The notes: generated by a model from the sequence alone, not told the origin. 7,973 bases of DNA from JACPAU01 sp050732195 (GCA_050732195.1 JBOHQK010000139.1:1-7973), one strand, 5' to 3'; counted from the first letter of the stretch, positions 1 to 6,200 are shown. Made by a program: numbers and translations.

Positions 1-183
1 GGTCTCCGCCAGCCTCGCCTTCAACTCCTGATTCTCCACCCCGAGCTTCGACTTCACATCCGCAACTTCTCTCTCCAGGGCCGCGATCCGGTCCCCGCTC
101 CGCTGGCTGCTGAAGAAGTACCCGGCGAGGAGGCCGAGGAGGAGGGCGACGACGATGCCTCCGATGGCGGCGTTGCGGCTCAT
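1..183 (-). CDS. Small membrane-anchored coiled-coil protein, N-terminus (runs off the window)
   Basis: This reading frame begins with ATG at 183 and stays open for 61 codons to the left edge, so only the N-terminus is visible. The protein starts with a short polar stretch (MSRNAAIGG), then one hydrophobic segment at about residues 8-23 (IVVALLLGLLAGYFF type). From about residue 30 it is charged and heptad-like, rich in Glu, Lys, Leu and Arg, which predicts a coiled coil. A good SD (GGAGG, 5 bases before the ATG) overlaps the end of the aldolase gene upstream, so the two are probably co-transcribed. The layout is that of a single-pass inner-membrane protein with a coiled-coil domain. No family can be named and no function is proposed. 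Confidence 0.6.
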   Translation of the reverse strand, partial: MSRNAAIGGIVVALLLGLLAGYFFSSQRSGDRIAALEREVADVKSKLGVENQELKARLAET

Positions 184-195
184 GGCGATCCTCCA

Positions 196-849
196 TCAGG
201 CGGGGAGATCCCCCGCCGGGCGGGCCCCTCCCTGCCGCGCCAGCAGCGCGTGCAGGAAGCTGGTCTTGGCAGTGCTCTCCAGGAGATCCGCCCACAGGTA
301 GGCTGCCCGCGGATCTCTTCCCACGGTCAGCACGCCGTGCCGGCGCATGAGGAAGGCCCAGCGCTCCGGGAACTTCGCGACCCCGCGGGCCACGATGGCG
401 GCCAGTTCCTCGCTTCCCGGGAAGGCGTAGTCCAGCATGGGGACCTCGTGAAACATCTCCTCCGCCGTGATGGTCACCAGCGGCAGGGCAGGCTCGGCGC
501 AGGCGTAGGCGGTGGCGAAGGGTGGGTGGGCATGCAGCACCGCCCCCGCTGCGCCCCGGGTCCGGTAGACCGCCAGGTGCGTGGTGAGTTCCATGGAGGG
601 GGCGAGTCCCCGGGGAACCCGCAGGACCCGGCCCGACGGGATGTCCACGACCACGAGCCGGGCTGCCGTCACCTCCTCCAGGGCGAGCCCCGTGGGCGTG
701 ATGAGCATCCGGGTGGTCCCGGGGACCCGGGCGCTCATGTTCCCGCCGGCCCCCCCCACCAGATCGCGCGCCTGGGCCCTGCGGCAGTAGGCCGCTACCG
801 CCGCGGCCGGCTTCGACTCCGCTCCCCTTCCCGGTCTGACTCTAGCCAT
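196..849 (-). CDS. Class II aldolase/adducin family protein
   Basis: This is a 217-residue enzyme of the class II aldolase/adducin fold, whose members include L-fuculose-1-phosphate aldolase, L-ribulose-5-phosphate epimerase and methylthioribulose-1-phosphate dehydratase. Visible hallmarks are the phosphate-binding loop GGNMS (residues 35-39), the acidic residue E87 in PSMELTTH (the position of the FucA catalytic Glu), the zinc ligands H106 and H108 in LHAHPP, and the third zinc ligand H171 in RRHG. All active-site residues are present, so it is probably a functional Zn-dependent, cytoplasmic enzyme. The start at 849 is chosen because AAGGTGA lies 5-6 bases upstream; an in-frame ATG at 873 would add eight residues (MRRGKGDG). 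It lies 40 bases after the TSUP gene in the same direction. The substrate cannot be read from the sequence. MtnB-like or 5-deoxysugar-phosphate activity are options given the sulfur-related neighbours, but this is inference. Confidence 0.88.
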   Translation of the reverse strand: MARVRPGRGAESKPAAAVAAYCRRAQARDLVGGAGGNMSARVPGTTRMLITPTGLALEEVTAARLVVVDIPSGRVLRVPRGLAPSMELTTHLAVYRTRGAAGAVLHAHPPFATAYACAEPALPLVTITAEEMFHEVPMLDYAFPGSEELAAIVARGVAKFPERWAFLMRRHGVLTVGRDPRAAYLWADLLESTAKTSFLHALLARQGGARPAGDLPA

Positions 850-889
850 GCCATCACCTTTGCCGCGCCGCATCCCCCTGTCAAGGGAA

Positions 890-1642
890 TTATCCCCCGA
901 TGAGGCGCGCCGCCCGCCACAGGAGGCCCAGCCCCGAGACGAACAGAAACCCGAGGACCGCCCGGTTGAAGGCCCGCTGCGGGATGGCGTCCTGGACCTT
1001 CACCCCGCCCCACATGCCCAGGAGGGCGAGCCCGGTCAGGAGCACCGATCGCGTCAGAACCGGTCCGTGCAGGAGGTTCCAGTTGAGGACGGCGGTGAGC
1101 TGGGTCACCTTCAGGATGAGAAACGCCAGGGCGATGGAGCGGACGAACTCCGCCTTCTCCATCCGGAGGCTGTAAAAGTACATGACCATGGGGGGGCCGA
1201 AGGCGTTGGTCATCCCCCCGAGGATGCCCGAGGCCAGCCCCACGACCGGCCCGACCAGCACCTCCCGCTCGGGGGGCGTCCGCCAGGAGACGCGCAAGAG
1301 GTCCAGGCCCACGTAGACGAGGACCATCGCCCCCAGGGCCAGGTAGAGGGTCCAGGCCGGGACGGTGACCAGGAGGCGCGTCCCGATGAAGGTCCCCACG
1401 ATGGCGGCCAGGAGCAGGAGGGCGATCCGCCGGAGCGTCCCGAGCCCGGTCCACCGGCGCGAGAGCAGGACCAAGTCCATGGCGATGTTCGGGAGCAGCA
1501 GGAGGACGATGGCCGTCTTCACGTCGGTGGCCAGGGCCAGGAGCGGCGTCGCCACGGCCGGGAAGCCCATGCCGATGGTCCCCTTGATGAAGGCGGCCAC
1601 CAGGACGCCCCCCACGATGAGCCAGAGCGTCGCGTCCACCAT
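890..1642 (-). CDS. TSUP (TauE/SafE) family sulfite/organosulfonate-type membrane exporter
   Basis: This is a 250-residue, very hydrophobic protein with about eight membrane segments. It shows the two-repeat pattern of the TauE/SafE (TSUP) family: an N-terminal helix followed by KGTIGMGFP (residues 20-28), and in the second half SGILGGMTNAFGPPMV (about 138-153), with a short cytoplasmic stretch at about 115-130 between the halves. Family members move small sulfur-containing anions such as sulfite, sulfoacetate or 3-sulfolactate across the inner membrane, although many are uncharacterised. The length is typical. The ATG at 1642 follows a purine-rich GGAGGGG very closely, so the exact start is slightly uncertain. 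It is transcribed away from the sulfur-carrier cluster that begins at 1928. An exporter for sulfite produced by that pathway is a reasonable guess, but the substrate is not shown by the sequence. Confidence 0.85.
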   Translation of the reverse strand: MVDATLWLIVGGVLVAAFIKGTIGMGFPAVATPLLALATDVKTAIVLLLLPNIAMDLVLLSRRWTGLGTLRRIALLLLAAIVGTFIGTRLLVTVPAWTLYLALGAMVLVYVGLDLLRVSWRTPPEREVLVGPVVGLASGILGGMTNAFGPPMVMYFYSLRMEKAEFVRSIALAFLILKVTQLTAVLNWNLLHGPVLTRSVLLTGLALLGMWGGVKVQDAIPQRAFNRAVLGFLFVSGLGLLWRAARLIGG

Positions 1643-1761
1643 CCCCTCCGCCGGGCCCCCCCGCGCGCCCAGCGCATCTTCCGCGGGACCCTAGTGTGAG
1701 TTCAGCGAATTACGCCTGGGATTGCAGCCGAGCCGCGGGTGGCGCCGGGCGCGGCCCCCGA
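1643..1761. other. Divergent intergenic region between the TSUP exporter and the sulfur cluster
   Basis: This gene-free stretch separates the leftward TSUP gene from the inverted-repeat element that precedes the first rightward gene. Promoters for both directions would be expected here, but I see no convincing -35/-10 pair on either strand. The least GC-rich part is 1693-1725 (around TTCAGCGAATTACGCC), which is the most likely place for promoter elements. Nothing else was recognised. Confidence 0.3.
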
Positions 1762-1889
1762 GCGGCCGGGCGAAGTGGGACCCCCTCGGCCTCCTGCCGC
1801 AATTCAAGGAATTGCAGAAGGGGCGGAGCGGGTGACGGAGCCCGGCCGCGAGTGGGGCACGCCGGCGACAGGACCCGCGGCAGAACGGT
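1762..1889 (+). repeat. Inverted-repeat element, left copy, with internal hairpin
   Basis: This 128-base segment matches the reverse complement of 7846-7973 with about 12 mismatches and no gaps (about 90% identity). Two long blocks are perfectly identical: about 1775-1803, and about 1842-1883 containing GAGTGGGGCACGCC. It contains a hairpin with stem arms at 1797-1805 and 1809-1817 and the three-base loop AAG. It ends about 38 bases before the start codon of the DsrE-like gene, so it may form part of that operon's leader. The frame across it is open for 62 codons in this copy, but the differences between copies are not mainly synonymous, so I treat it as non-coding. It resembles a dispersed structured repeat. 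No transposase or target-site duplication was seen. Confidence 0.85.
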
Positions 1890-1927
1890 CTGTCAGGAGC
1901 GGGCCGGAGTACTCGGAGCAGCGCTAG

Positions 1928-2260
1928 ATGACCTTCGGGTTTCTCCTGACCACCTCACCCGAGCGGGCGGATGCACGGACGGTGGTGCGGCTCGCGCGGG
2001 CGGCGCTTCAGGCTGGCCACCGGGTGGAGATGTTCCTGATGGACGACGGGGTTTACAACGTGCTGGCGGCCCCCAACCACCCGGTGAGCGGGGAGTTCGC
2101 CCGCCTGATGGAGGCCGGGGCTGCCATCACCCTGTGCGCGACGAACACGGGCCCCCGGGGGGTGACGAAGGAGCGCGCGCTCCCCGGGGTCCGCTTCGGG
2201 AGCCAGTACGACCACGCCCAGATGGTGGCGCGGGCCGACCGGGTCCTGACCTTCTGTTGA
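1928..2260 (+). CDS. DsrE-like sulfur-carrier protein (DsrE/TusD type)
   Basis: This is a 110-residue soluble protein of the DsrE/F-like fold. The N-terminal strand and helix (FGFLLTTSPERADARTVVRLARAAL) and VEMFLMDDGVYNVL (about residues 33-46) are the usual fold landmarks. C70 in ITLCATNTGPRG lies at the position of the persulfide-carrying cysteine of DsrE and TusD. Homologues hold a persulfide in a DsrEFH or TusBCD hexamer and accept or donate sulfur with TusA and DsrC. Unusually, the last residue is also a cysteine (C110, ...VLTFC). The ATG at 1928 has GGAG about nine bases upstream and directly follows the stop of a spurious upstream frame. The DsrF-like gene starts seven bases after the stop, so the two are almost certainly co-transcribed. 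Confidence 0.85.
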   Translation: MTFGFLLTTSPERADARTVVRLARAALQAGHRVEMFLMDDGVYNVLAAPNHPVSGEFARLMEAGAAITLCATNTGPRGVTKERALPGVRFGSQYDHAQMVARADRVLTFC

Positions 2261-2267
2261 GGGCGGC

Positions 2268-2618
2268 ATGGGCAAGCAGGTGACGGTCCTCATTCGGCGG
2301 CCGCCGTTTCACTCGGAGAAGACGGCCGAGGCGTTGCGCGTTGCGGTGGGCTATACGCTGGCCGCAGGGAATCGGGTGACCGCCTGCTTCGTTGGGGACG
2401 GGGTCTACGCCGCCTCCGCCCTGCGGCCGGCGCTGGCCGGGGCCCCCGAGATGGAGAAGCACCTCACGAGCCTGAAGGCCCTCGGCCACCGCCTCGTGGC
2501 CGACGGGGCCGCGGTTCGGGAGCGGCCCGGCCTCACCCTCCGGCCGGAGATCGAGCCCCTGGAGCCGGAGGGGATTCTGGAGCTCCTGACCGACTCGGAC
2601 CTGGTGGTCCCGTTCTAG
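2268..2618 (+). CDS. DsrF/TusC-like protein
   Basis: This 116-residue protein is recognisable as the second member of a DsrEFH-like set. It begins with VTVLIRRPPFHSEKTAEALRVA, the typical TusC/DsrF start (strand, R-x-x-P-[FY], then helix). It has the FVGDGVYA segment at about residues 41-48 and ends with an acidic/Leu-rich helix and LVVPF, matching the conserved ...LTDSDxVxxF tail. DsrF/TusC is a structural subunit that usually lacks the catalytic cysteine. Here the only cysteine is C40 inside a core strand, so it probably does not carry sulfur. The insert PALAGAPEMEKHLTSLKALG may make it slightly different from classical DsrF. It is separated by 7 bases from the DsrE-like gene and 9 bases from the DsrH-like gene. 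Assignment to DsrF rather than a generic DsrE-family protein is probable, not certain. Confidence 0.8.
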   Translation: MGKQVTVLIRRPPFHSEKTAEALRVAVGYTLAAGNRVTACFVGDGVYAASALRPALAGAPEMEKHLTSLKALGHRLVADGAAVRERPGLTLRPEIEPLEPEGILELLTDSDLVVPF

Positions 2619-2627
2619 GGAGCGTTG

Positions 2628-2885
2628 ATGCGGATCCTGCACCTCATCCGGCACCCGGGCGAAGAGATCGGCTGGCAGGTGGCCGAGGCCCAGGCTGCGC
2701 GCCACGAGGTGGCAGTCCTGCTCCTGCAGGACGGCGTGCTCTCCCGGCGGGAGACGGCCCTGCCCCTGTACGCGGCCGCGCTGGACCTGGACGCCCGCGG
2801 CCTCCCGGCAGACCGGATGAAGCCCTTAACCGACTCCGAGATCGTGGAGGTCCTCGCGGCCCACGACCGGCTCGTCACCTGGTAG
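2628..2885 (+). CDS. DsrH/TusB-like protein lacking the catalytic cysteine
   Basis: This 85-residue protein completes a DsrE-F-H-like trio. It starts with MRILHLIRHPGEEIGW, carries VAVLLLQDGVLSRR (about residues 27-40) and L-D-ARGL, and ends with DSEIVEVLAAHDRLVTW. The terminal Trp after a hydrophobic residue and Ser/Thr is characteristic of DsrH/TusB. There is no cysteine anywhere in it, so the residue that can be persulfurated in some DsrH proteins is absent and the role is likely structural within a heterohexamer. The ATG at 2628 is preferred to the TTG at 2625 because GGGAG sits five bases upstream of it. The gene lies between the DsrF-like gene (9-base gap) and yeeE (10-base gap). Confidence 0.78.
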   Translation: MRILHLIRHPGEEIGWQVAEAQAARHEVAVLLLQDGVLSRRETALPLYAAALDLDARGLPADRMKPLTDSEIVEVLAAHDRLVTW

Positions 2886-2895
2886 GAGAAGGTTC

Positions 2896-3912
2896 GTGCT
2901 CAAGGCGCTGCTCCTGGGACTCCCGGTGGGGGTGGCCTTCGGCTACGCCCTGCAGCGGGGCCGCTTCTGCATGAACACCGCCTTCCGGGATGTGTTCCTG
3001 ATCCGGGACGGGACCCTCCTCCGGGCCTGGGCCCTCGCCCTGCTCATCCAGATGGCCGGCGTGCACGCCCTGGCAGGGCTTGGGTGGTTCCAGATGGGGA
3101 TGGCCCCCTTCTGGTGGCAGGCCGCGCTGCTGGGCGGCTTCGTCTTCGGCTGGGGCATGGCCCTCTCGGGCGGGTGAACGACGGGCGTCTCCTACCGGTC
3201 TGGTGAGGGGATGGTGGCATCGTGGATCAGTTTCGTGGGCTTCGGCCTGGGGATCATGATGACGAACCGCGGGCTCCTGGAGCCCATGCAGGAGTGGCTC
3301 CGGGCCACCGTCATCGGCGAGGGCCAGCCGGCCACCCTGGCAAGCCTCCTGGGGCTCAGCCCATGGGTCCTCATCGCCGCCTTCGCCCTCCTGGTCGGCC
3401 TCTGGTTTCTCCGGACCCCCTCCAGGGCGGCGTACCAGGGTGGGTGGAGTTGGCCGGTGACGGGGCTGGTCATCGGCGTCATCGGTGTGGTCGCCTGGCC
3501 GCTCTCGGCCCTGACGGGGCGGCAGTTCGGGCTGTCCGTGACGGAGCCCGCGTACTCCTACATGCGCTTCTTCCTTCTGGGTCAGGGCGAGGCCCTCTCC
3601 TGGGCGAGCTTCATGTGGATCGGCATCCCGCTTGGCTCGTACGTGTCAGCCCGGTCGCACGGCGAGTTCAAGTGGCGGAGCCCGGGCCCCCAGCGTCTCC
3701 TGCAAGCCCTCGGGGGCGGGGTCGTGATGGGGATCGGGGCGGCCATCGGCGGGGGCTGTACCGTGGGGCACAGCCTGACCGGGTTTTCCACCTTAGCGAT
3801 GTCCAGCATCTCGGCGACGGCCGGCATTGTGGCCGGCGTCTGGACGGCGAGCTTCATCCTTTTCGGAGACGTGCGGGTAGAGAGGAGCGTGCGGCATGCG
3901 GAGCGGGCGTAG
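2896..3912 (+). CDS. yeeE: YeeE/YedE-family thiosulfate (or selenium-compound) transporter, likely selenoprotein with Sec94
   Basis: One reading frame starts at the GTG at 2896 (AGGAG seven bases upstream) and continues to 3912, interrupted only by a TGA at 3175-3177. Read through, it gives a 338-residue multi-spanning membrane protein of normal YeeE/YedE length. Conserved family motifs run across the TGA: GRFCMNTAF with C25; then ALSGG, the TGA at residue 94, TTGVSYRSGEGM; and later GGGCTVGHSLTG with C288. In the characterised Spirochaeta YeeE, as I recall it, the thiosulfate relay cysteines are C22, C91 and C293. The 69-residue spacing of the first two is the same here, which puts residue 94 at the C91 position. 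A stem-loop resembling a bacterial SECIS follows the TGA. I therefore read the TGA as selenocysteine. Without recoding there would be a 93-residue fragment and a separate frame from 3211. A sequencing error or a recent nonsense mutation is the alternative. The 3' end overlaps the rhodanese gene by 17 bases. Confidence 0.85.
3175..3177 (+). other. In-frame TGA, predicted selenocysteine codon
   Basis: The codon lies between GGC GGG and ACG ACG GGC in the yeeE frame, where family members have Cys in the GGCxxG motif. The frame stays homologous to YeeE on both sides, so neither a frameshift nor gene fission is needed. TGA also serves as an ordinary stop elsewhere in the window (for example at 2258, 5100, 6188 and 6441), so a general reassignment of TGA is not supported. 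Confidence 0.8.
3186..3213 (+). promoter_or_regulatory. Candidate bacterial SECIS stem-loop within yeeE
   Basis: Bases 3186-3196 can pair with 3202-3213, giving eleven pairs (two of them G-U) with a single bulged G at 3205, and leaving the five-base apical loop GGTCT at 3197-3201. The loop begins 19 bases after the TGA. From memory, the E. coli fdhF element has about 18 bases at this point and the same GGUCU in its loop. Family knowledge requires one or more G at the start of the apical loop and a UGA-to-loop distance of about 16-37 bases for SelB recognition, and both hold. The pairing was found by eye and not scored by a folding program. The hairpin is coding sequence as well (Gly-Val-Ser-Tyr-Arg-Ser-Gly-Glu-Gly). 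Confidence 0.72.
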
Positions 3913-4843
3913 CGGAAGGGCCGGGCTGGCCCTGGTAGCGGTGGCCCTCCTACTGGCCTGGCCGGCGGGGGTCTTCGCGCAGTGCTGGGGGCAGCAGGCG
4001 GCGCAGGAGAAGTTCGCCAATCCCCAGTTGCTGGCGGGGACCCAGGAGGTGGCTGATCACCTGGGGGATGCGCAGCAGCGGCTGGTGGACCTCAGGTTCG
4101 CGGCGGATCCCCAGGGCCGGGAGGCGTACGGGAAGGGCCACATCCCCGGGGCGGTCTACCTGGCCTGGCGGGAGCTGGACGACGTGGCGGCAAACCGGCA
4201 GGGCTTCCCCATCCCTCCGGCGAAGGCCGAGGCCCTCTTCGGCAAACTGGGGATTGACGAGACGGTGCAGGTGGTGGCCTACGATGACGTGGGTGGGCTC
4301 TTCGCGGCCCGGCTCGTCTATGTGCTGCACTTCTTCGGCCACACGAAGGCCTCCGTCCTGAACGGCGGCCTCACCAAGTGGACGAAGGAGGGGCGGACCC
4401 TCACGACCGATGAGCCGAAGGTGCCCTCGCGGAAGTTCGTGGCCAAGCCGAACCCGGACCTGATCGTGACCGCTGACTGGGTGAAGCAGAACCTGACCGG
4501 GAAGTCCTGCGTTTTGGTGGATGCCCGGAGCCCCGAGGAGTACGCCGGGACTAACCAGGACCCCGACATCAAGGCGAAGGGGCACATCCCGGGGGCGGCG
4601 AACCTGAACTGGGCGGATACGATCACCGAGGAGAAGACGTTCAAGACGCCGGAGGAACTGAAGAAACTCTTCGCCGCGACCGGAGCCAAGCCGGGGGTGC
4701 CTCTTATCACGTACTGCCGCACCGGGGTCCGGGCGGCCCATAACTGGCTGGTGGCCAAGCTCCTGGGCTACGACGACGTGCGGAACTACGACGGGTCCTG
4801 GATTGACTGGGGGAACGACCCCGCGGCGCCCGTGGAGCGGTAG
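3896..4843 (+). CDS. Exported tandem-domain rhodanese (thiosulfate/3-mercaptopyruvate sulfurtransferase type)
   Basis: This 315-residue protein starts with a Sec-type signal peptide: basic MRSGRSGR, a hydrophobic core at about residues 11-22, and likely cleavage after VFA at residue 28. Two rhodanese domains follow, at about 40-165 and 185-310, each with the CDC25-type GHIPGA motif. The first domain has D130 in VVAYDDVGG where an active cysteine would sit, so it is the usual inactive half. The second has the catalytic C274 in the loop CRTGVR. Enzymes of this type move sulfane sulfur from a donor (thiosulfate, mercaptopyruvate or persulfides) to a thiol acceptor, here most likely in the periplasm. 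Extra cysteine C30 lies just after the predicted cleavage site. The ATG at 3896 lies inside the end of yeeE, with GAGGAG about eight bases upstream, so translation is probably coupled. The neighbourhood suggests it prepares or feeds sulfur for the YeeE channel. Confidence 0.9.
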   Translation: MRSGRSGRAGLALVAVALLLAWPAGVFAQCWGQQAAQEKFANPQLLAGTQEVADHLGDAQQRLVDLRFAADPQGREAYGKGHIPGAVYLAWRELDDVAANRQGFPIPPAKAEALFGKLGIDETVQVVAYDDVGGLFAARLVYVLHFFGHTKASVLNGGLTKWTKEGRTLTTDEPKVPSRKFVAKPNPDLIVTADWVKQNLTGKSCVLVDARSPEEYAGTNQDPDIKAKGHIPGAANLNWADTITEEKTFKTPEELKKLFAATGAKPGVPLITYCRTGVRAAHNWLVAKLLGYDDVRNYDGSWIDWGNDPAAPVER

Positions 4844-4853
4844 GGGGAACGGC

Positions 4854-5102
4854 ATGACGGAGAAAGCCGAGACGGCCGCTGCCACGGTATTGGATACCCG
4901 GGGAGAGATTTGCCCGTACCCCCTCATCATGACCCAGCGGGCCATGACGGCGCGGGCCCCGGGGGAGCGGCTAAGGGTCCTGGTGGACTACCCGATGTCG
5001 GTGGAGGACATCCCCCGCTGGGCGGAGGGGGCCGGCCACGTGGTGTTGCGGGTCGAGAAGACGGGCAACGCGCTGTGGGAGATCGAGATCGAGAAGGGGT
5101 GA
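4854..5102 (+). CDS. tusA: TusA-family sulfur-carrier protein (CPYP type)
   Basis: This is an 82-residue cytoplasmic protein of the TusA/SirA/YedF fold (beta-alpha-beta-alpha-beta-beta). The signature L-D-x-R-G-E-x-C-P-x-P is present as LDTRGEICPYP with the active C20, followed by the LRVLVDYPMSVEDIPRWAEGAGH segment. The C20 thiol would carry a persulfide. TusA homologues receive sulfur from a sulfurtransferase or a YeeE importer and give it to DsrE/TusD proteins. The ATG at 4854 is chosen because it has GGGGGA five bases upstream and fits the family's length; an upstream ATG at 4803 would lie inside the rhodanese gene. It lies 10 bases after the rhodanese gene. Co-occurrence of yeeE and a tusA-like gene is a known pattern for thiosulfate uptake. 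Confidence 0.9.
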   Translation: MTEKAETAAATVLDTRGEICPYPLIMTQRAMTARAPGERLRVLVDYPMSVEDIPRWAEGAGHVVLRVEKTGNALWEIEIEKG

Positions 5103-5128
5103 ACAACTCTGTGGCACGGGGAGGGGCT

Positions 5129-6190
5129 ATGCGCGCGACGATGAACACACCGGGATGGGCTACGATCTTCCTCGGAGGGCTCCTGGTGGCGGCCGGCTTC
5201 GGGACGCTGGGCTGGGCTGCCGGGTCCGCGTACGAGGTCTGGGTCACCAACCAGGGGATCAACAAGGTGCAGATCCTGGATGGGAAGACCCTCGAAGTCA
5301 TCGCCGAGGTGGCGGCCGGGACGAAGCCGCACAACGTGACCTTTACCGCCGATGGGAAGTACGCCTGGGTGGCCAACGTCGCCTCCAGTAACGTGAGCGT
5401 CATCGACACGGCGACCCGGAAGGCCGTGGCGACCATCCCGGCCGGCAAGACCGCCCATGCCGTCACCTTCTCCCCGGACGGGAAGCGGGCCTTCGTGGCC
5501 AATCCGGGGGATGGGACGGTCAGTGTCATTGATGCCCTCAAGCACGATCTGGTCAAGACTGTTCCGGTCGGCAAGGCCCCGGCCCTGGTCACCTTCTCCC
5601 AGGACGGGAAGAAGGCGTATGTCTCCAACGGCGGGGACGCAACCCTCTCCGTCATTGATACGGTGACCCTCGAGGTCACCAAGACGATCCCCAACGTCGG
5701 CAAGGGGGCTATGGGGATGGTTCGCAGCACGGACGGCAAGCGCCTCATCGTCACCGGCGGGGGAGAGAACAAGGTGTCTGTCGTGGACACAGAGCGGGAT
5801 GTCGTCGTCAAGGAGCTGGTGCACGGCAAGGACGCGCACGGGGTGGCCCTGACGGCCGATGGCAAGCAGGCGTGGGTGCCCAACCGTCTGTCCGGGGATG
5901 TCTCCATCTTTGACGTGGCCAGCGGCGACCTCCTCGCCACGATTCCGAACGTGGGGGACAAGACGGACATCATCGCGTTCTCCCCGGATGGGACGCGGGC
6001 CTTTGTGACGACCCGGGGCGAGGCGCAGACCGGGGACCCCAAGGTGGTCTCGGGGAAGGAGCCCGGCCTCTCCGTCATTGACGTCGCGTCGCGCACCGTC
6101 GCCAAGAAGGTGAGCCTGGGCGGCGATCCGCACGGGGTGGCAGTGCGGGCCGTGGGCGGCGGGGCCCCGGCCGGCGCGTCGGGGTACTGA
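5129..6190 (+). CDS. Exported seven-bladed YVTN-type beta-propeller protein
   Basis: This 353-residue protein has an N-terminal signal peptide: MRATMNTPGWA, a hydrophobic core at about residues 11-29, and probable cleavage near AAGSA before residue 35. About seven repeats of 42-44 residues follow. Each has a V-x-N ... V-S-V-I-D-T ... V-x-T-I-P-V-G ... F-S-P-D-G-K pattern, typical of YVTN propellers. I see no cysteine and no haem-binding CxxCH motif in the mature part, so it is not a c-type cytochrome or a thiol carrier. The last blade carries an insertion with GEAQTGDPKVVSGKEPG. The ATG at 5129 has GGAGGGG immediately upstream; an alternative ATG is at 5141. It lies 26 bases after tusA and 10 bases before the second tusA-like gene. 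Its role is unknown; a periplasmic binding or scaffold partner for the rhodanese or YeeE is inference only. Confidence 0.88.
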   Translation: MRATMNTPGWATIFLGGLLVAAGFGTLGWAAGSAYEVWVTNQGINKVQILDGKTLEVIAEVAAGTKPHNVTFTADGKYAWVANVASSNVSVIDTATRKAVATIPAGKTAHAVTFSPDGKRAFVANPGDGTVSVIDALKHDLVKTVPVGKAPALVTFSQDGKKAYVSNGGDATLSVIDTVTLEVTKTIPNVGKGAMGMVRSTDGKRLIVTGGGENKVSVVDTERDVVVKELVHGKDAHGVALTADGKQAWVPNRLSGDVSIFDVASGDLLATIPNVGDKTDIIAFSPDGTRAFVTTRGEAQTGDPKVVSGKEPGLSVIDVASRTVAKKVSLGGDPHGVAVRAVGGGAPAGASGY

Positions 6191-6200
6191 GGAGTGCTGG

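Noticed and set aside
879..884. TTGACA on the minus strand between the TSUP gene and the aldolase gene as a -35 box
   Set aside because: The sequence 17 bases further on (AAAGGT) is not a -10 box, and the genes are close enough to be one transcript.
1739..1927. Small 62-codon gene over the left repeat, ending just before the DsrE-like ATG
   Set aside because: It starts at a GTG without a good SD, half of it is the repeat element, and differences from the right copy are largely amino-acid changing, so hairpin structure is the better explanation.
3175..3211. Two separate genes (2896-3177 and 3211-3912) or an inactivated yeeE pseudogene
   Set aside because: The frame and the homology are continuous through the TGA, the downstream half shows no decay and keeps its own conserved GGGCTVGH motif, and the ATG at 3211 lies inside the conserved RxGEGM motif. 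A single-base error remains possible and is stated as the alternative.
4910..5128. N-terminal extension of the propeller frame back to 4910
   Set aside because: That part overlaps tusA in another frame. The signal peptide and a strong SD place the start at 5129.
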